Assembly (NCBI GenBank): GCA_963677825.2
Contig: CAXXEF010000001.1
Coordinates: forward strand, 806,001 to 870,000
DNA from: Sporobacter sp963677825
GTDB taxonomy: Bacteria; Bacillota; Clostridia; Oscillospirales; Oscillospiraceae
DNA length: 64,000 nucleotides
Direction of reading: 5' to 3'
Of this stretch, positions 1 to 7,952 are shown piece by piece (within the stretch, counting starts at the first letter, position 1; the number at the start of each line of letters is the position of its first letter). A program made the translations under genes and the position numbers. Under the pieces are notes generated by a model. It was not told the DNA's origin, did not search any database, and saw only the letters and a program-made list of their open reading frames with translations.

Positions 1-122
1 TCGAAGACGCCGTTTCGCGCGTACTCGCCAAGGGCTTGCGCACGGCCGACATCGTCACCGGTGACGCCGTGCCTCTCTCCTGCTCGCAAATGACGCAGGC
101 CATCCTCGACGAACTGATCTAA
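1..122 (+). CDS. leuB: 3-isopropylmalate dehydrogenase, C-terminal end (partial)
   Basis: Only the last 39 codons are in the window, read in the frame starting at base 3 and ending with TAA at 120-122. The residues contain a GLRTADI-type segment followed by a helix ending in ILDELI. This matches the end of isocitrate/isopropylmalate dehydrogenases (typically GYRTADI, then a short loop and a final amphipathic helix). LeuB oxidatively decarboxylates 3-isopropylmalate in leucine synthesis. The fragment is short, so another member of the same dehydrogenase superfamily (isocitrate or tartrate dehydrogenase) is possible. A strong terminator follows 30 bases later, so this is the last gene of its operon. 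Confidence 0.7.
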   Translation, partial: EDAVSRVLAKGLRTADIVTGDAVPLSCSQMTQAILDELI

Positions 123-153
123 GCAGCTTGCACTGAATACTAATTCAAAATAG

Positions 154-181
154 AAAGCCCCCTCTTTGAGGGGGCTTTTTG
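154..181 (+). terminator. Rho-independent terminator after leuB
   Basis: An AAAGCCCCCTC arm and a GAGGGGGCTTTTT arm flank a short TTT loop and end in a T-run. It can also serve the converging DUF364 gene, whose stop is at 194. Confidence 0.9.
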
Positions 182-193
182 TTATCTATTGGC

Positions 194-937
194 TTAATGT
201 CCGCAATAGCAAAGACGCTTCAGTCCGAGCAGCTCGGCCGCACCGGCGATCGTAATACCGAAGAAAACCACATCTTTTCCGATGTCGATGTAGTCCACGA
301 TCGAACCGTTAGACAGCGTGCTGCCTGTGACAAGCACGACGTCCGCCCAGTCACGCACGACGGCGTTATAATCGTCGATACCATGCTCAATTGTCACGCC
401 GTACCGTTCTTGACCGACGTTTTTAGGGCTTAAATCAAGTGCACGGACAGTAAATTCCCTGCCGAGGGCTTCAAGCATCGACGGCTGATAACCGACCATC
501 GCAATCTTTTTATCCGCGTAATGCTGTCGGACGAAGCCGGCAAGCTCCGCGGCGCAAAGCTCCGGCTCATCCGTCTTGCAGTGCACCGTCCCCTCGATCA
601 GCCCGAGGCGGCGCATGACGGCGTTGAGCGCCGCGACAAACAGCCCGATGTTATGCTGGTCCGCCGACAAGTCGAGCGCAAGAATGTCGCCGAGCGTGCC
701 GGAGAAGTCGGCCGGCGCGTCCGTAAACGCCTGACCGTATGCGCCGTCATAGTCGGCTTGCAGCATGACTTCCTGCCCTGTTAAGATCGGAAAATCACGC
801 CGCGCTGTCTGCCCGATCGCCTCCTCCGGCGTCAAGCCGCGCGCCGTGACGGTCACTTCTGCGTCCGGCAGATTGTGTGTATCGATCAGTGCTTGAAACT
901 TGTCCTTTAAGTCTGCCATCAACTGCTGCTGCGTCAT
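194..937 (-). CDS. DUF364 family protein (putative heavy-metal chelation domain)
   Basis: This 247-residue cytosolic protein resembles the DUF4213/DUF364 family: an N-terminal enolase-N-like half (about 10-90) and a C-terminal Rossmann-like half (about 100-240). The second half shows the family pattern, with an IAMVGYQPSML strand-turn, then VVLVTGSTLSNGS and a glycine-rich loop near the C-terminus. The family has been proposed to chelate metals, and structures show a Rossmann-type fold, but no reaction is established. A good ribosome site (GAAAGAAGG) supports the ATG at 937. The gene stands alone and is divergent from the AlkZ-related gene. A perfect 8-bp inverted repeat sits over its ribosome site. 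The family call is firm; the function is unknown. Confidence 0.75.
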   Translation of the reverse strand: MTQQQLMADLKDKFQALIDTHNLPDAEVTVTARGLTPEEAIGQTARRDFPILTGQEVMLQADYDGAYGQAFTDAPADFSGTLGDILALDLSADQHNIGLFVAALNAVMRRLGLIEGTVHCKTDEPELCAAELAGFVRQHYADKKIAMVGYQPSMLEALGREFTVRALDLSPKNVGQERYGVTIEHGIDDYNAVVRDWADVVLVTGSTLSNGSIVDYIDIGKDVVFFGITIAGAAELLGLKRLCYCGH

Positions 938-949
938 ATACTGCCTTCT

Positions 950-971
950 TTCAAAATATATGCATTTTGAA
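950..971. repeat. Inverted repeat upstream of the DUF364 gene
   Basis: TTCAAAAT and ATTTTGAA arms are separated by six bases (ATATGC). The repeat lies 12 bp before the start codon and touches the ribosome binding site, so it could be an operator or an RNA hairpin hiding the site. Confidence 0.45.
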
Positions 972-1110
972 CCCGTCGCTCTTGACGGCGACGTCCGTGT
1001 GTGATTGACTATTATTGTCCAGCAACGCGCGTAATGAGCATATGCTTATTGAAAGCATAGCGTCCGTATCGTGCGTTGTCAAGTCCGATTTGATTGCGGA
1101 GGCCTCCACT

Positions 1111-1779
1111 ATGCTGAAAACCTATGACGACTTCCTCGCGTATGCCGAGTCTGTTGGTGTGCTGGCTTTTTCCGGGAAATTTTTGCCCGGTTTCCCAAAG
1201 CTCGATGCGCTCACGGCGCCGTCCCAGTGGCACACGGGCGACGAAACGACCGACCCTTGGCAGTGGAAGGATCGCGCCGCAGCTGAAAAACGTCTCGCGT
1301 TCGGCAACATTCTCGGCGGACGCAAAGGCTTTATCGCACCGTCTATGTACCCGCTGTTCTACTCGGCCTGTCGTCCTGACGGCGAGTTGGGTGACTTGTA
1401 CCGAGACGGGCTTATTAAAAAGACGGTAATGGATGTATATGCGCTGTTCGGGGGCGAAAAATCGCTGGACACGTCGGAAATCCGACGTACGCTCGGCGTG
1501 ACGAAAAAAGACGGCGCGTCGGCCGTCGATGCCGCCGTTGTGACGCTGCAGCGTCTATTCTACATCACCGTGTGCGGCAATCGGCGCAAGGTCAGTGCCG
1601 ACGGCGTCGAATACGGATGGCCGGCCAATACTTACTGCCTCACGAGCGACTGGGCTGCCGCCTGGCTGTCCGAGCCGCTCTTACCAACAAAAGACGCGCG
1701 TGATAAAATCCTTGCGCACTGCGCGGCACTCGACCCGGCAATCGATCAGAAGAAGCTGGGCAAGCTCCTGTTTAAATGA
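1111..1779 (+). CDS. AlkZ-related protein
   Basis: The open frame runs from 1015, but the ATG at 1111 is preceded by GGAGG with 8 bases spacing and starts at the family-typical MLKTYDDFL, giving 222 residues. The order of motifs (FLPGFPKL, QWHTGD, DPWQWKDR, LGGRKGF, MYPLFYSA, then a winged-helix region with RRTLGVTKKDG and LQRLFYITVCG) matches the family named for similarity to AlkZ DNA glycosylases. AlkZ enzymes remove alkylated or crosslinked bases through winged-helix domains. This family is shorter and its activity is unproven. The stop overlaps the next start (ATGA), so the two genes are translationally coupled. Confidence 0.7.
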   Translation: MLKTYDDFLAYAESVGVLAFSGKFLPGFPKLDALTAPSQWHTGDETTDPWQWKDRAAAEKRLAFGNILGGRKGFIAPSMYPLFYSACRPDGELGDLYRDGLIKKTVMDVYALFGGEKSLDTSEIRRTLGVTKKDGASAVDAAVVTLQRLFYITVCGNRRKVSADGVEYGWPANTYCLTSDWAAAWLSEPLLPTKDARDKILAHCAALDPAIDQKKLGKLLFK

Positions 1780-2465
1780 GCGACGTACTAACAACCTTCA
1801 GCGGTTTTACCGCGCAAACGATGGACTATTTCATGTCCATCCGTCTGGACAATACTAAATCAAACTTTGAAGCGAACCGTTCCCTGTACGATACACACGT
1901 CAAAGCGCCGCTGCGCGCGCTGCACGGTGCGCTCCTGCCGGTGCTGCTACGGATTGACCCCGATATCTGTGCGCGCGCATCGCGCTGCGTATCGGGCGCG
2001 TATAACGATTTTCGGTTCAGCAGAAGCAATCCGATCAAGACGCATCTGTATCTGCATTTCTGCGCTGAGACAGGTCGCGACGACGATGTCCCCGGATTTT
2101 TTATGGATGCGTCGCCATCCGGTTACCGGTACGGCCTGCAGCTGTATCACCGGACGGCTCGCGGCATGACCGCGCTTTGCGACGCCGTTTTAGAAGCACC
2201 GGAGCGCTTCACATCTATCGCACGGGACGCTCTCGCCGGCGGACGGTTCACGCTTGAGGGCGACGTATACAAAAAAGACCGGCATCCCGATGCGCCGCTG
2301 CCGCTCAAAGACTGGCTGAACCGCAAAACCTGGTGCATCTGCCGCAGTCAGCCTATTGACGACGTCTTCTTCTCCCCCGTACTCGCCGATCATCTTTCCG
2401 AGAGCTTTGAAGTCATGGCCAGCCTGTACCGCTTCATGGTTGAAGCATTGTGCGTACATCACTGA
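1776..2465 (+). CDS. DUF2461 domain-containing protein
   Basis: This 229-residue cytosolic protein belongs to the DUF2461 (TIGR02453) family. It contains the usual early FxANR.LYDTHVKAPL block, an FRFSRSNPIKTHLYLHF block (family: RFSKDKSPYKTH) and a GY.YGLQLYH segment. No enzymatic activity is known for the family and no catalytic motif is obvious. The start overlaps the stop of the AlkZ-related gene by four bases, so it is the second gene of a two-gene unit. No terminator is visible before the strong promoter at 2490. Confidence 0.7.
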   Translation: MSDVLTTFSGFTAQTMDYFMSIRLDNTKSNFEANRSLYDTHVKAPLRALHGALLPVLLRIDPDICARASRCVSGAYNDFRFSRSNPIKTHLYLHFCAETGRDDDVPGFFMDASPSGYRYGLQLYHRTARGMTALCDAVLEAPERFTSIARDALAGGRFTLEGDVYKKDRHPDAPLPLKDWLNRKTWCICRSQPIDDVFFSPVLADHLSESFEVMASLYRFMVEALCVHH

Positions 2466-2489
2466 CATAATAAATCCCAAAGTCCATTA

Positions 2490-2517
2490 TTGACATAAGC
2501 TCATAATAGCGTATAAT
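2490..2517 (+). promoter_or_regulatory. Sigma-A promoter for the MBL-mrp-nifX unit
   Basis: TTGACA at 2490-2495 and TATAAT at 2512-2517 are separated by 16 bp. Both hexamers are perfect. This is among the strongest promoters in the window. Confidence 0.85.
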
Positions 2518-2574
2518 ACTACTGTCACCGTCAGCAGATACCGGCGGCGGTACGTCCTGAAACGGAGGAAGCTT

Positions 2575-3396
2575 ATGTTGATCAAAGCTCTGGCCGAAAA
2601 TACATCGGTCAGCGACGAACTGGGCTGTGAGCACGGCTTGAGCCTATACATTGAGACACCCAAACACAACATCCTGTTCGATATGGGCATGGGTGAACTG
2701 TTCGCTAAAAACGCTCTGTTAATGGACGTGGATCTCCGCTGTGTCGACATCGCGTTTATTTCACACGGCCATTACGACCACGGCGGCGGACTGAAAACCT
2801 TTTTCAATATTAACGATACGGCAAACGTCCATATGTGCCGCAAGGCATTTGACGAGCATTATGCCTTCGAATACGACGGGCTGCGTTTTATCGGATTGGA
2901 TCAATCACTGCTCGACAACAACCGGTTCGTCTTTGTCGGTAACCAGTCGGTCATTGACGAGGAGCTTGAAACGTTTTCCGACGTACAGTGCCAGCGTCTC
3001 AATCCGTCCGGCAATGACGACCTGCTCATGATGGACGGCGACACGCACACGAAGGATAACTTTCAGCACGAACAGAGCCTTGTGCTCCACGAAGGTGAAA
3101 AGCTTGTGCTCATATCGGGCTGCTCGCACTGCGGCATCGTCAATATTCTGGACCGCTTTCATGAAATGTACGGGCGCTATCCGGACACGGTCATCGGCGG
3201 CTTCCACTTGTCCAACCCCGGCAAGGGCGGCTCGGAGGATCCGGAGATTGTCCGCCAGATCGCTGACTTCATGATGAAAACGGGTGCGTCATTTTACACG
3301 TGCCATTGCACTGGTCTGAAATCGTTTGAGCGGCTAAAGGCTGTTCTGGGCGACAAAATCGACTACTTGTCCGGCGGACGGACAATCGAAATATAA
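2575..3396 (+). CDS. MBL-fold metallo-hydrolase
   Basis: This is a 273-residue metallo-beta-lactamase-fold protein with the canonical metal motif SHGHYDHGGG near residue 63, an ILFDMGMG strand before it, and later histidines in SGCSHCGIVN and GGFHLS. The layout resembles COG1237, which includes archaeal enzymes acting on pterin precursors. In Clostridia these genes often sit beside Mrp and NifX-like genes, as here. The substrate cannot be read from sequence. The ATG at 2575 follows an ACGGAGGAAGCTT ribosome site. It is the first gene after the promoter at 2490, with mrp 19 bp downstream. Confidence 0.8.
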   Translation: MLIKALAENTSVSDELGCEHGLSLYIETPKHNILFDMGMGELFAKNALLMDVDLRCVDIAFISHGHYDHGGGLKTFFNINDTANVHMCRKAFDEHYAFEYDGLRFIGLDQSLLDNNRFVFVGNQSVIDEELETFSDVQCQRLNPSGNDDLLMMDGDTHTKDNFQHEQSLVLHEGEKLVLISGCSHCGIVNILDRFHEMYGRYPDTVIGGFHLSNPGKGGSEDPEIVRQIADFMMKTGASFYTCHCTGLKSFERLKAVLGDKIDYLSGGRTIEI

Positions 3397-3415
3397 AACA
3401 TTAAAGGAGACGCAT

Positions 3416-4246
3416 ATGTCTACGGAATGTACGCAAAGCAGCTGTTCGAGCTGCGGAGAAGACTGCGGCGAACGCAAAGAACCGCAGGATCTAAGAGAAC
3501 AGCCGCACGAGCTTAGCCGGATTAAAAAGGTTATCGCCGTGATGAGCGGTAAGGGCGGCGTCGGCAAATCACTTGTCACGTCTCTGCTTGCCGTAACGAT
3601 GGACCGCATGGATTACCATGCCGCGATCCTTGACGCGGACATCACTGGCCCGTCAATCCCCATGGCGTTCGGTATCAAGGAAAAGGCAACCGCCACGGAA
3701 CTCGGCGTCTACCCTATTAAAAGCCGGATGGGCATCGACATCATGTCTGTGAACCTGCTGCTTGAGGATAGCACCGACCCCGTCGTCTGGCGTGGTCCGA
3801 TTATTGCCGGCTCTGTTAAGCAGTTCTGGACAGATGTGATCTGGCCGGACGTCGACTACATGTTCATCGACATGCCGCCCGGCACGGGTGACGTACCGCT
3901 GACGGTATTTCAATCGATTCCGGTCGACGGGATCATCGTTGTCGCCTCGCCGCAGGAACTGGTGTCCATGATTGTCACGAAGGCTGTCAAAATGGCTAAA
4001 ATGATGAATGTACCGATCATCGGACTGGTTGAAAATATGTCGTACTTCAAATGCCCTGACAACGGTAAGGACTATAAAATCTTCGGCGACAGTCACATCG
4101 ACGAGATCGCGCAGGCGAATGGGTTGGATGTGCTTGCGAAAATCCCGATCGACCCGCGCATCAGCGAGCTGACCGATAAAGGTGCGATCGAAGTTTTCGA
4201 GGGCGACTGGCTCGACGGCGTGGCCGACGCGATCGAAAAGCTGTAA
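3416..4246 (+). CDS. Mrp/NBP35-family P-loop ATPase (iron-sulfur cluster carrier)
   Basis: This 276-residue protein has a deviant Walker A motif (SGKGGVGKS, about residue 43), a DADITGPSIP switch region and an MFIDMPPGTGDVPLT block typical of Mrp/ApbC/NBP35. These proteins form dimers that carry and transfer Fe-S clusters. The N-terminus is cysteine-rich (about 4-20), as in NBP35-type proteins. The usual C-terminal CXXC that binds the bridging cluster is altered here: after YFKCPD the second cysteine position is Asn. That is visible in the sequence, but its effect is unknown. Neighbours are an MBL hydrolase upstream and a NifX-like protein downstream. Confidence 0.88.
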   Translation: MSTECTQSSCSSCGEDCGERKEPQDLREQPHELSRIKKVIAVMSGKGGVGKSLVTSLLAVTMDRMDYHAAILDADITGPSIPMAFGIKEKATATELGVYPIKSRMGIDIMSVNLLLEDSTDPVVWRGPIIAGSVKQFWTDVIWPDVDYMFIDMPPGTGDVPLTVFQSIPVDGIIVVASPQELVSMIVTKAVKMAKMMNVPIIGLVENMSYFKCPDNGKDYKIFGDSHIDEIAQANGLDVLAKIPIDPRISELTDKGAIEVFEGDWLDGVADAIEKL

Positions 4247-4258
4247 TTCAGAGTACAC

Positions 4259-4287
4259 AGCGGCGGCAATCCGCGATTGCCGCCGCT
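4259..4287 (+). terminator. Hairpin after mrp (possible partial terminator)
   Basis: AGCGGCGGCAATC and GATTGCCGCCGCT arms (13 bp, perfect) flank a CGC loop. No T-run follows, so it may be a processing or stability hairpin rather than a true terminator. Confidence 0.55.
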
Positions 4288-4302
4288 TCGACGCGTCTAC
4301 GC

Positions 4303-4331
4303 TTGCGATTCGAGCACCGGCGCGGTATAAT
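4303..4331 (+). promoter_or_regulatory. Promoter for the NifX-like gene
   Basis: TTGCGA (4303-4308), 17 bp and TATAAT (4326-4331). It gives the third gene its own transcript despite its position behind mrp. Confidence 0.7.
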
Positions 4332-4364
4332 TCTACAAAACATTAAACTGTCAGGAGATTAACA

Positions 4365-4745
4365 ATGCTGATTGCTGTTACAACAACCGGTACGTCGCTG
4401 GAAAGCGCCGTGTCCGAAGCTTTTGAGCGCTGTCATGCGGCGCTGATCGTCGAAACAGACGATATGTCCTTTCGGGCTGTCCCAAATACCGGCGATATAC
4501 CTGCGCTGACGGACGAAATCATCGCCGCCGACTGCGAGGCCGTCATCACCGGCGCATTCAGTCTCGAAACGTTCAACGCTATTGCCGACGCCATGATCAC
4601 GCGGTACGACGGCGCAGGTATGACGGCCGCCGAAGCGTTTGATCGTATGGACAAGAACACGCTCGGCTACATTAAAAACGCCGACGGAAGCGATACATGC
4701 CAGAGTGATCACGGCGGCGACTGCGACTGCGGTGAGCACGACTAA
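4365..4745 (+). CDS. NifB/NifX-family (dinitrogenase iron-molybdenum cofactor-like) protein
   Basis: This 126-residue protein has the NifX/NifB-C fold pattern: MLIAVTTTG at the start, an SEAF.RC motif, a central strand reporting on a small molecule, and a GMTAAEAFDRM-like helix. The family binds Fe-S or metallo-cofactor intermediates. No nitrogenase genes are nearby, and in non-fixing Clostridia the family is linked to Mrp-type proteins. The C-terminal tail is Cys/His/Asp-rich (CQSDHGGDCDCGEHD) and looks metal-binding. The ribosome site is CAGGAG. It is probably part of the same Fe-S or metal-handling unit as mrp. Confidence 0.78.
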   Translation: MLIAVTTTGTSLESAVSEAFERCHAALIVETDDMSFRAVPNTGDIPALTDEIIAADCEAVITGAFSLETFNAIADAMITRYDGAGMTAAEAFDRMDKNTLGYIKNADGSDTCQSDHGGDCDCGEHD

Positions 4746-4880
4746 AAGCCGACATTTTTACTCGGCCTGCGCTCCCCCTTTCGCGCCGTTATTTCGATAA
4801 GAACAGACGACCAGACGATGCAGCCGCAGTTCCTCGTCGGTACGTACGGCGAAGACAGCGCCGGATAAACTGTGAGATTA

Positions 4881-4918
4881 AACAACCGGCATCTGATTGT
4901 CAGATGCCGGTTGTTTTT
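4881..4918. terminator. Bidirectional terminator
   Basis: AACAACCGGCATCTG and CAGATGCCGGTTGTT arms (15 bp, perfect) around ATTGT, with a T-run on the + side. It sits between the converging NifX-like and lipoprotein genes. The 135 bp before it hold no recognisable gene. Confidence 0.88.
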
Positions 4919-4930
4919 ACTGGTGCGTCC

Positions 4931-5770
4931 TTAGTTTTCCATATATGCATTAAACGATGTAACGCCATCCAATGCGTCCGTCGGCAGCTCTATGATGATG
5001 AACCAGTTAGCCATGTCGGCCGTGCCTTCTTCCGGGATGAGCCTATGGACAGAAACCATCAGCGTCTCGCCGTCGACCGTTACGCTAACGATCTCATGGC
5101 GTATCGAGCCGCTCGGCTCCACGGTATATAAAATCAGCAGCTGCTTATCGGTAAAATACGTCTCGTCATAGGCAGCTACCGCGTCGCTGAAGCTGCCCGA
5201 CTCGCCGTACGCCACGTCGAACTGGAAATATGCCGCACCGTCGTCTACGAATTGCGCAAGCGCCGGCTCAGACGTAATTGACACGACAGGGATATAGTGC
5301 ACGCTGCTGATAAATAACGTATCTGCGTTCGCCGCCCGATCGGCAATAAAATCAAAGCCTCCGTCCGTATAGCTGTCGGCTCGATAAAACGCCGCCGTAT
5401 ACGCTACGACCGGCGTCGCGGTCGGCGATGTGCTCGGCGTCACTGACGGCGACGGCTCTGGTGACGGCTCTGAAATCAGCTCGATTTCTACGGCCTTGAC
5501 CTGAACGGGATAGCTTTCGGCAATCTCCGGCAGGATTGTCACGCGCACCGTCTGCCCGACGGCAAGCGTAAAGTCGATCTTTGTTTGATCATTGATGGCC
5601 ACGCGCGCTTTGTCAAAGCCGACATCGTCACCGGTAAATACGAGGATCGCGGTGTCCGTGACCTCTTCCACCGTGCCGCTGAATACAATGTTTGTATCTG
5701 CCTTGTCACAGCCGGTCAGCACCAGCACAAATGCCAGCGCACTGATTAACATGATGATCAGCTTTTTCAT
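4931..5770 (-). CDS. Lipoprotein with DUF3221/YobA-like and PrcB-like regions
   Basis: The start is set at 5770, where MKKLIIML follows an AGGAGG site; the longer frame to 5824 has no such support. The 279-residue product has a signal peptide ending in the lipobox LTGC (Cys21). A small beta domain follows (about 25-95, FSGTVEEVTDTAILVF, like YobA/DUF3221), then a Ser/Pro/Thr linker (about 100-120), and a C-terminal domain (about 125-279) with VTVDGETLMVSVHR and TADMANWFIIIEL. This last pattern is seen in protease-complex-inhibitor (PrcB) C-terminal domains. It is likely anchored outside the membrane. The function is unknown, and the domain names are pattern-level calls. Confidence 0.65.
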   Translation of the reverse strand: MKKLIIMLISALAFVLVLTGCDKADTNIVFSGTVEEVTDTAILVFTGDDVGFDKARVAINDQTKIDFTLAVGQTVRVTILPEIAESYPVQVKAVEIELISEPSPEPSPSVTPSTSPTATPVVAYTAAFYRADSYTDGGFDFIADRAANADTLFISSVHYIPVVSITSEPALAQFVDDGAAYFQFDVAYGESGSFSDAVAAYDETYFTDKQLLILYTVEPSGSIRHEIVSVTVDGETLMVSVHRLIPEEGTADMANWFIIIELPTDALDGVTSFNAYMEN

Positions 5771-5840
5771 TTCGTACCTCCTGTTGGTCTTATGACGCGT
5801 CGTCATGCTTCGTGTTCCATACAAAAATACAGGATCGATA

Positions 5841-5875
5841 AAACAATCGCCCCGTGAATTACGGGGCGATTTTAT
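5841..5875 (-). terminator. Terminator of the znuCB-zur-DUF169 operon
   Basis: AATCGCCCCGT and ACGGGGCGATT arms around GAATT, with A/T-rich flanks on both sides. It lies directly after the stop of the DUF169 gene. Confidence 0.85.
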
Positions 5876-5884
5876 GTTTACTTG

Positions 5885-6697
5885 TTACCTCTTCCAGATT
5901 TCTCCGGTGTCGAGCCCCCACATCTTAAAGAGATCGTCATAAAACGGCGGACGCGGGAAGTCGCCGCGCGTCTCCATGTGCAGCTGCCGATAACCGAAGC
6001 CCCAGTCGGAGAACATTTTTAGGCCCGCGACGAAGTCGCTGAGCTCCGACGCCGGGACGGACAGAATCATTTCGTCCTCGTCGGTCAGGCCGCGCTCATA
6101 CTCACCGGGATCGGGCACGGTGACGTTATAGCGGTTATCCTTTAGCGTCGGTATCGTCGAATGTACGCAGGAGTCGACGGAGTCGAACCCGACCTGCAGC
6201 AGCTCGCCGGATTTATGCTTGATGGACATCAGCGCACTGCGCAGCTGCGCGGGCCGCAGATAGAGCATGACCATATCCGGCTCAAAATTGCAGGTATTCA
6301 GCGGCGCGATCGCAAGGCCGATGTTGCTGTCCTGCGGCAGGCGCGGATACTGTGTGCGGTGAAATTCACGCGCCTTATCGTCGTCTTTGATAAAATTGCC
6401 GAGGATGGCTTTGTCGTGGTACTCTTCGCCCTCTTTGAATTCGACAAAGCCGAAGCCGATCAGCGGCCAGACGCACCAGTGATCCTCTTTGAGCAGCACA
6501 AGACTTTTACGCTGGCGGCGTACAATGCCGAACGCCTGACACAGCGCCAGATGCTCTCCGAGATCCGTCTTGGGGCGCAGCGCGCCCTCCGGGATCTCGT
6601 CTTCCGACTTCAGCAGCTTCAACGCAATCGGTGCGTAGCGCAGAATAAGGAGCTGCTCCAGCTCTTCCCCCAGCTTGTTGTATTCTTCCAAATTCAT
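5885..6697 (-). CDS. DUF169 domain-containing protein
   Basis: This 270-residue soluble protein matches the DUF169 (COG2043) family. It has an N-terminal LEQLLILRYAPIALKLL motif, a conserved LCQAFGIVRRQRKSLVL segment (one Cys), GFGFVEFKEGEE, and a late CVHSTIPTL block with a second conserved Cys. The biochemical role of the family is unknown; it is common in anaerobes and archaea. Here it begins 1 bp after the zur stop with an AGGAGGT site inside zur, so it is the last gene of znuC-znuB-zur-DUF169 and is probably induced when zinc is short. That context is the main clue to its role. Confidence 0.78.
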   Translation of the reverse strand: MNLEEYNKLGEELEQLLILRYAPIALKLLKSEDEIPEGALRPKTDLGEHLALCQAFGIVRRQRKSLVLLKEDHWCVWPLIGFGFVEFKEGEEYHDKAILGNFIKDDDKAREFHRTQYPRLPQDSNIGLAIAPLNTCNFEPDMVMLYLRPAQLRSALMSIKHKSGELLQVGFDSVDSCVHSTIPTLKDNRYNVTVPDPGEYERGLTDEDEMILSVPASELSDFVAGLKMFSDWGFGYRQLHMETRGDFPRPPFYDDLFKMWGLDTGEIWKR

Positions 6698-6698
6698 A

Positions 6699-7124
6699 TT
6701 ATGTAACCTCCTGGTTGTTTTTTATGCGTTTATCACAGTCTTTGCAGTAGCCGTACATCTCGACACGATGACCGAGCACGTGGAAGTCGTCATCGGAAAG
6801 CGCGGGTTCAAAATCTGTCATCGGACAGTTTTTCATCGTGACAATCTTCCGGCACTCAACACACACGGCGTAGTGCATGTGACCGCGGCGCGTCAGCGTG
6901 TAAAACGTTGTGTCGCCGTCGATCATTATTTTCGTCACGACGTTTTTATCCGTAAAGATTTCAAGCGCCCGATAGACAGTCGACAGCCAGACGGGCTCGC
7001 TTTTATCAAGCCGGTCGTAAATTTCAAGCGCCGACATTGGCAGCTCAGCGTTTTCAAGCACACTTAGAACCGCTTCGCGCTGCCTTGTACGCTTCACACC
7101 CGTTGGCCATTGCTGCTCTTTCAT
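6699..7124 (-). CDS. zur: Fur-family metal regulator, probably Zur
   Basis: This 141-residue Fur-family repressor has an N-terminal winged helix (KRTRQREAVLSVL, then LSTVYRALE as recognition helix) and a C-terminal domain with HMHYAVC and two CXXC pairs (CVEC and CKDC) for the structural zinc. Fur proteins sense Fe, Zn or peroxide. Its place inside the znuCB operon, with a 7-1-7 palindrome at the divergent znuA promoter, argues for zinc sensing and autoregulation. The start overlaps the znuB stop (ATGA). Confidence 0.83.
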   Translation of the reverse strand: MKEQQWPTGVKRTRQREAVLSVLENAELPMSALEIYDRLDKSEPVWLSTVYRALEIFTDKNVVTKIMIDGDTTFYTLTRRGHMHYAVCVECRKIVTMKNCPMTDFEPALSDDDFHVLGHRVEMYGYCKDCDKRIKNNQEVT

Positions 7125-7951
7125 GATTCGATCACCCCCGCCCGTTTATCCGTTCGCATACGTCGTGCAATCGCTTTACCAGCAATAACGATTACCAGCA
7201 CGGCGACTGACACCAGCGCGGTGAAGCCGCCGGGCGCGACATTCAAATAATATGAAAGCACAAGTCCGGCAATAATGTCAATCAAACTGAAGATGACCGA
7301 CCAGACAAGCGTCACTTTAAAGCCACGCTCCAGCTGTAGCGCCGACGCGACCGGCAGCGCGATCATGGAACTGATGACGAGCACGCCGACAATGCGGATC
7401 GTCACCGAAATGGCCGATGCGACGAGGATCGAAAAGATATAGTTGAGCAGCCGTACACGCACGCCGGCAATCTTGGCCGCCTGCTCATCGTATGCGATGT
7501 ATATAAGCTGATGGTATAGCAAAATAATGGTCAAGACAGACACGATGCTTAAAAGCGCGACGGTGAGCACATCGAACACTGTCACCGTCAGAACGCTGCC
7601 GAACAAAAACGAGTCGGCGCTCGCCCGAAGGCCGCCGGCACTGATAATCGTGATCGCCGTACCGACGCCGAGCGCCAGCACAATGGACAAAATCAGGTCG
7701 GTGTTTTTCCGGAAATATCCGCGTAAAAACTCGATCAGGGCGCCGCTGACTGCTGTGAATGCAAACGCGCCAAGCACAGGATTCACGTCGAGCGTCAGGC
7801 CAAGCGTAACACCGGCCAGAGACGCATGCGAGAGCGTGTCACCGATCATCGAGTAGCGGCGGAGCACAAGAAATATGCCGATGCTGGGACACAAAAGCGC
7901 GATAAAGACCGACACGATCAGCGCGTTTTGCATAAAAGCGAACTGCAGCAC
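7121..7951 (-). CDS. znuB: Zinc/manganese ABC transporter permease
   Basis: This 276-residue ABC-3-family permease has about eight hydrophobic segments and typical motifs (GIFLVLRRYSMIGDTLSHASLAGV, then DEQAAKIAGVRV and VGVLVISSMIALPVA). It forms the membrane channel for Zn (or Mn) with ZnuC and ZnuA. The start chosen is GTG at 7951 after GGGGGGAG. An ATG six codons later is also possible. The gene lies 1 bp after the znuC stop and overlaps zur. Confidence 0.87.
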   Translation of the reverse strand: MLQFAFMQNALIVSVFIALLCPSIGIFLVLRRYSMIGDTLSHASLAGVTLGLTLDVNPVLGAFAFTAVSGALIEFLRGYFRKNTDLILSIVLALGVGTAITIISAGGLRASADSFLFGSVLTVTVFDVLTVALLSIVSVLTIILLYHQLIYIAYDEQAAKIAGVRVRLLNYIFSILVASAISVTIRIVGVLVISSMIALPVASALQLERGFKVTLVWSVIFSLIDIIAGLVLSYYLNVAPGGFTALVSVAVLVIVIAGKAIARRMRTDKRAGVIES

Positions 7952-7952
7952 G

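Noticed and set aside
1005..1036. Promoter TTGACT before the AlkZ-related gene
   Set aside because: No acceptable -10 element lies at 16-18 bp.
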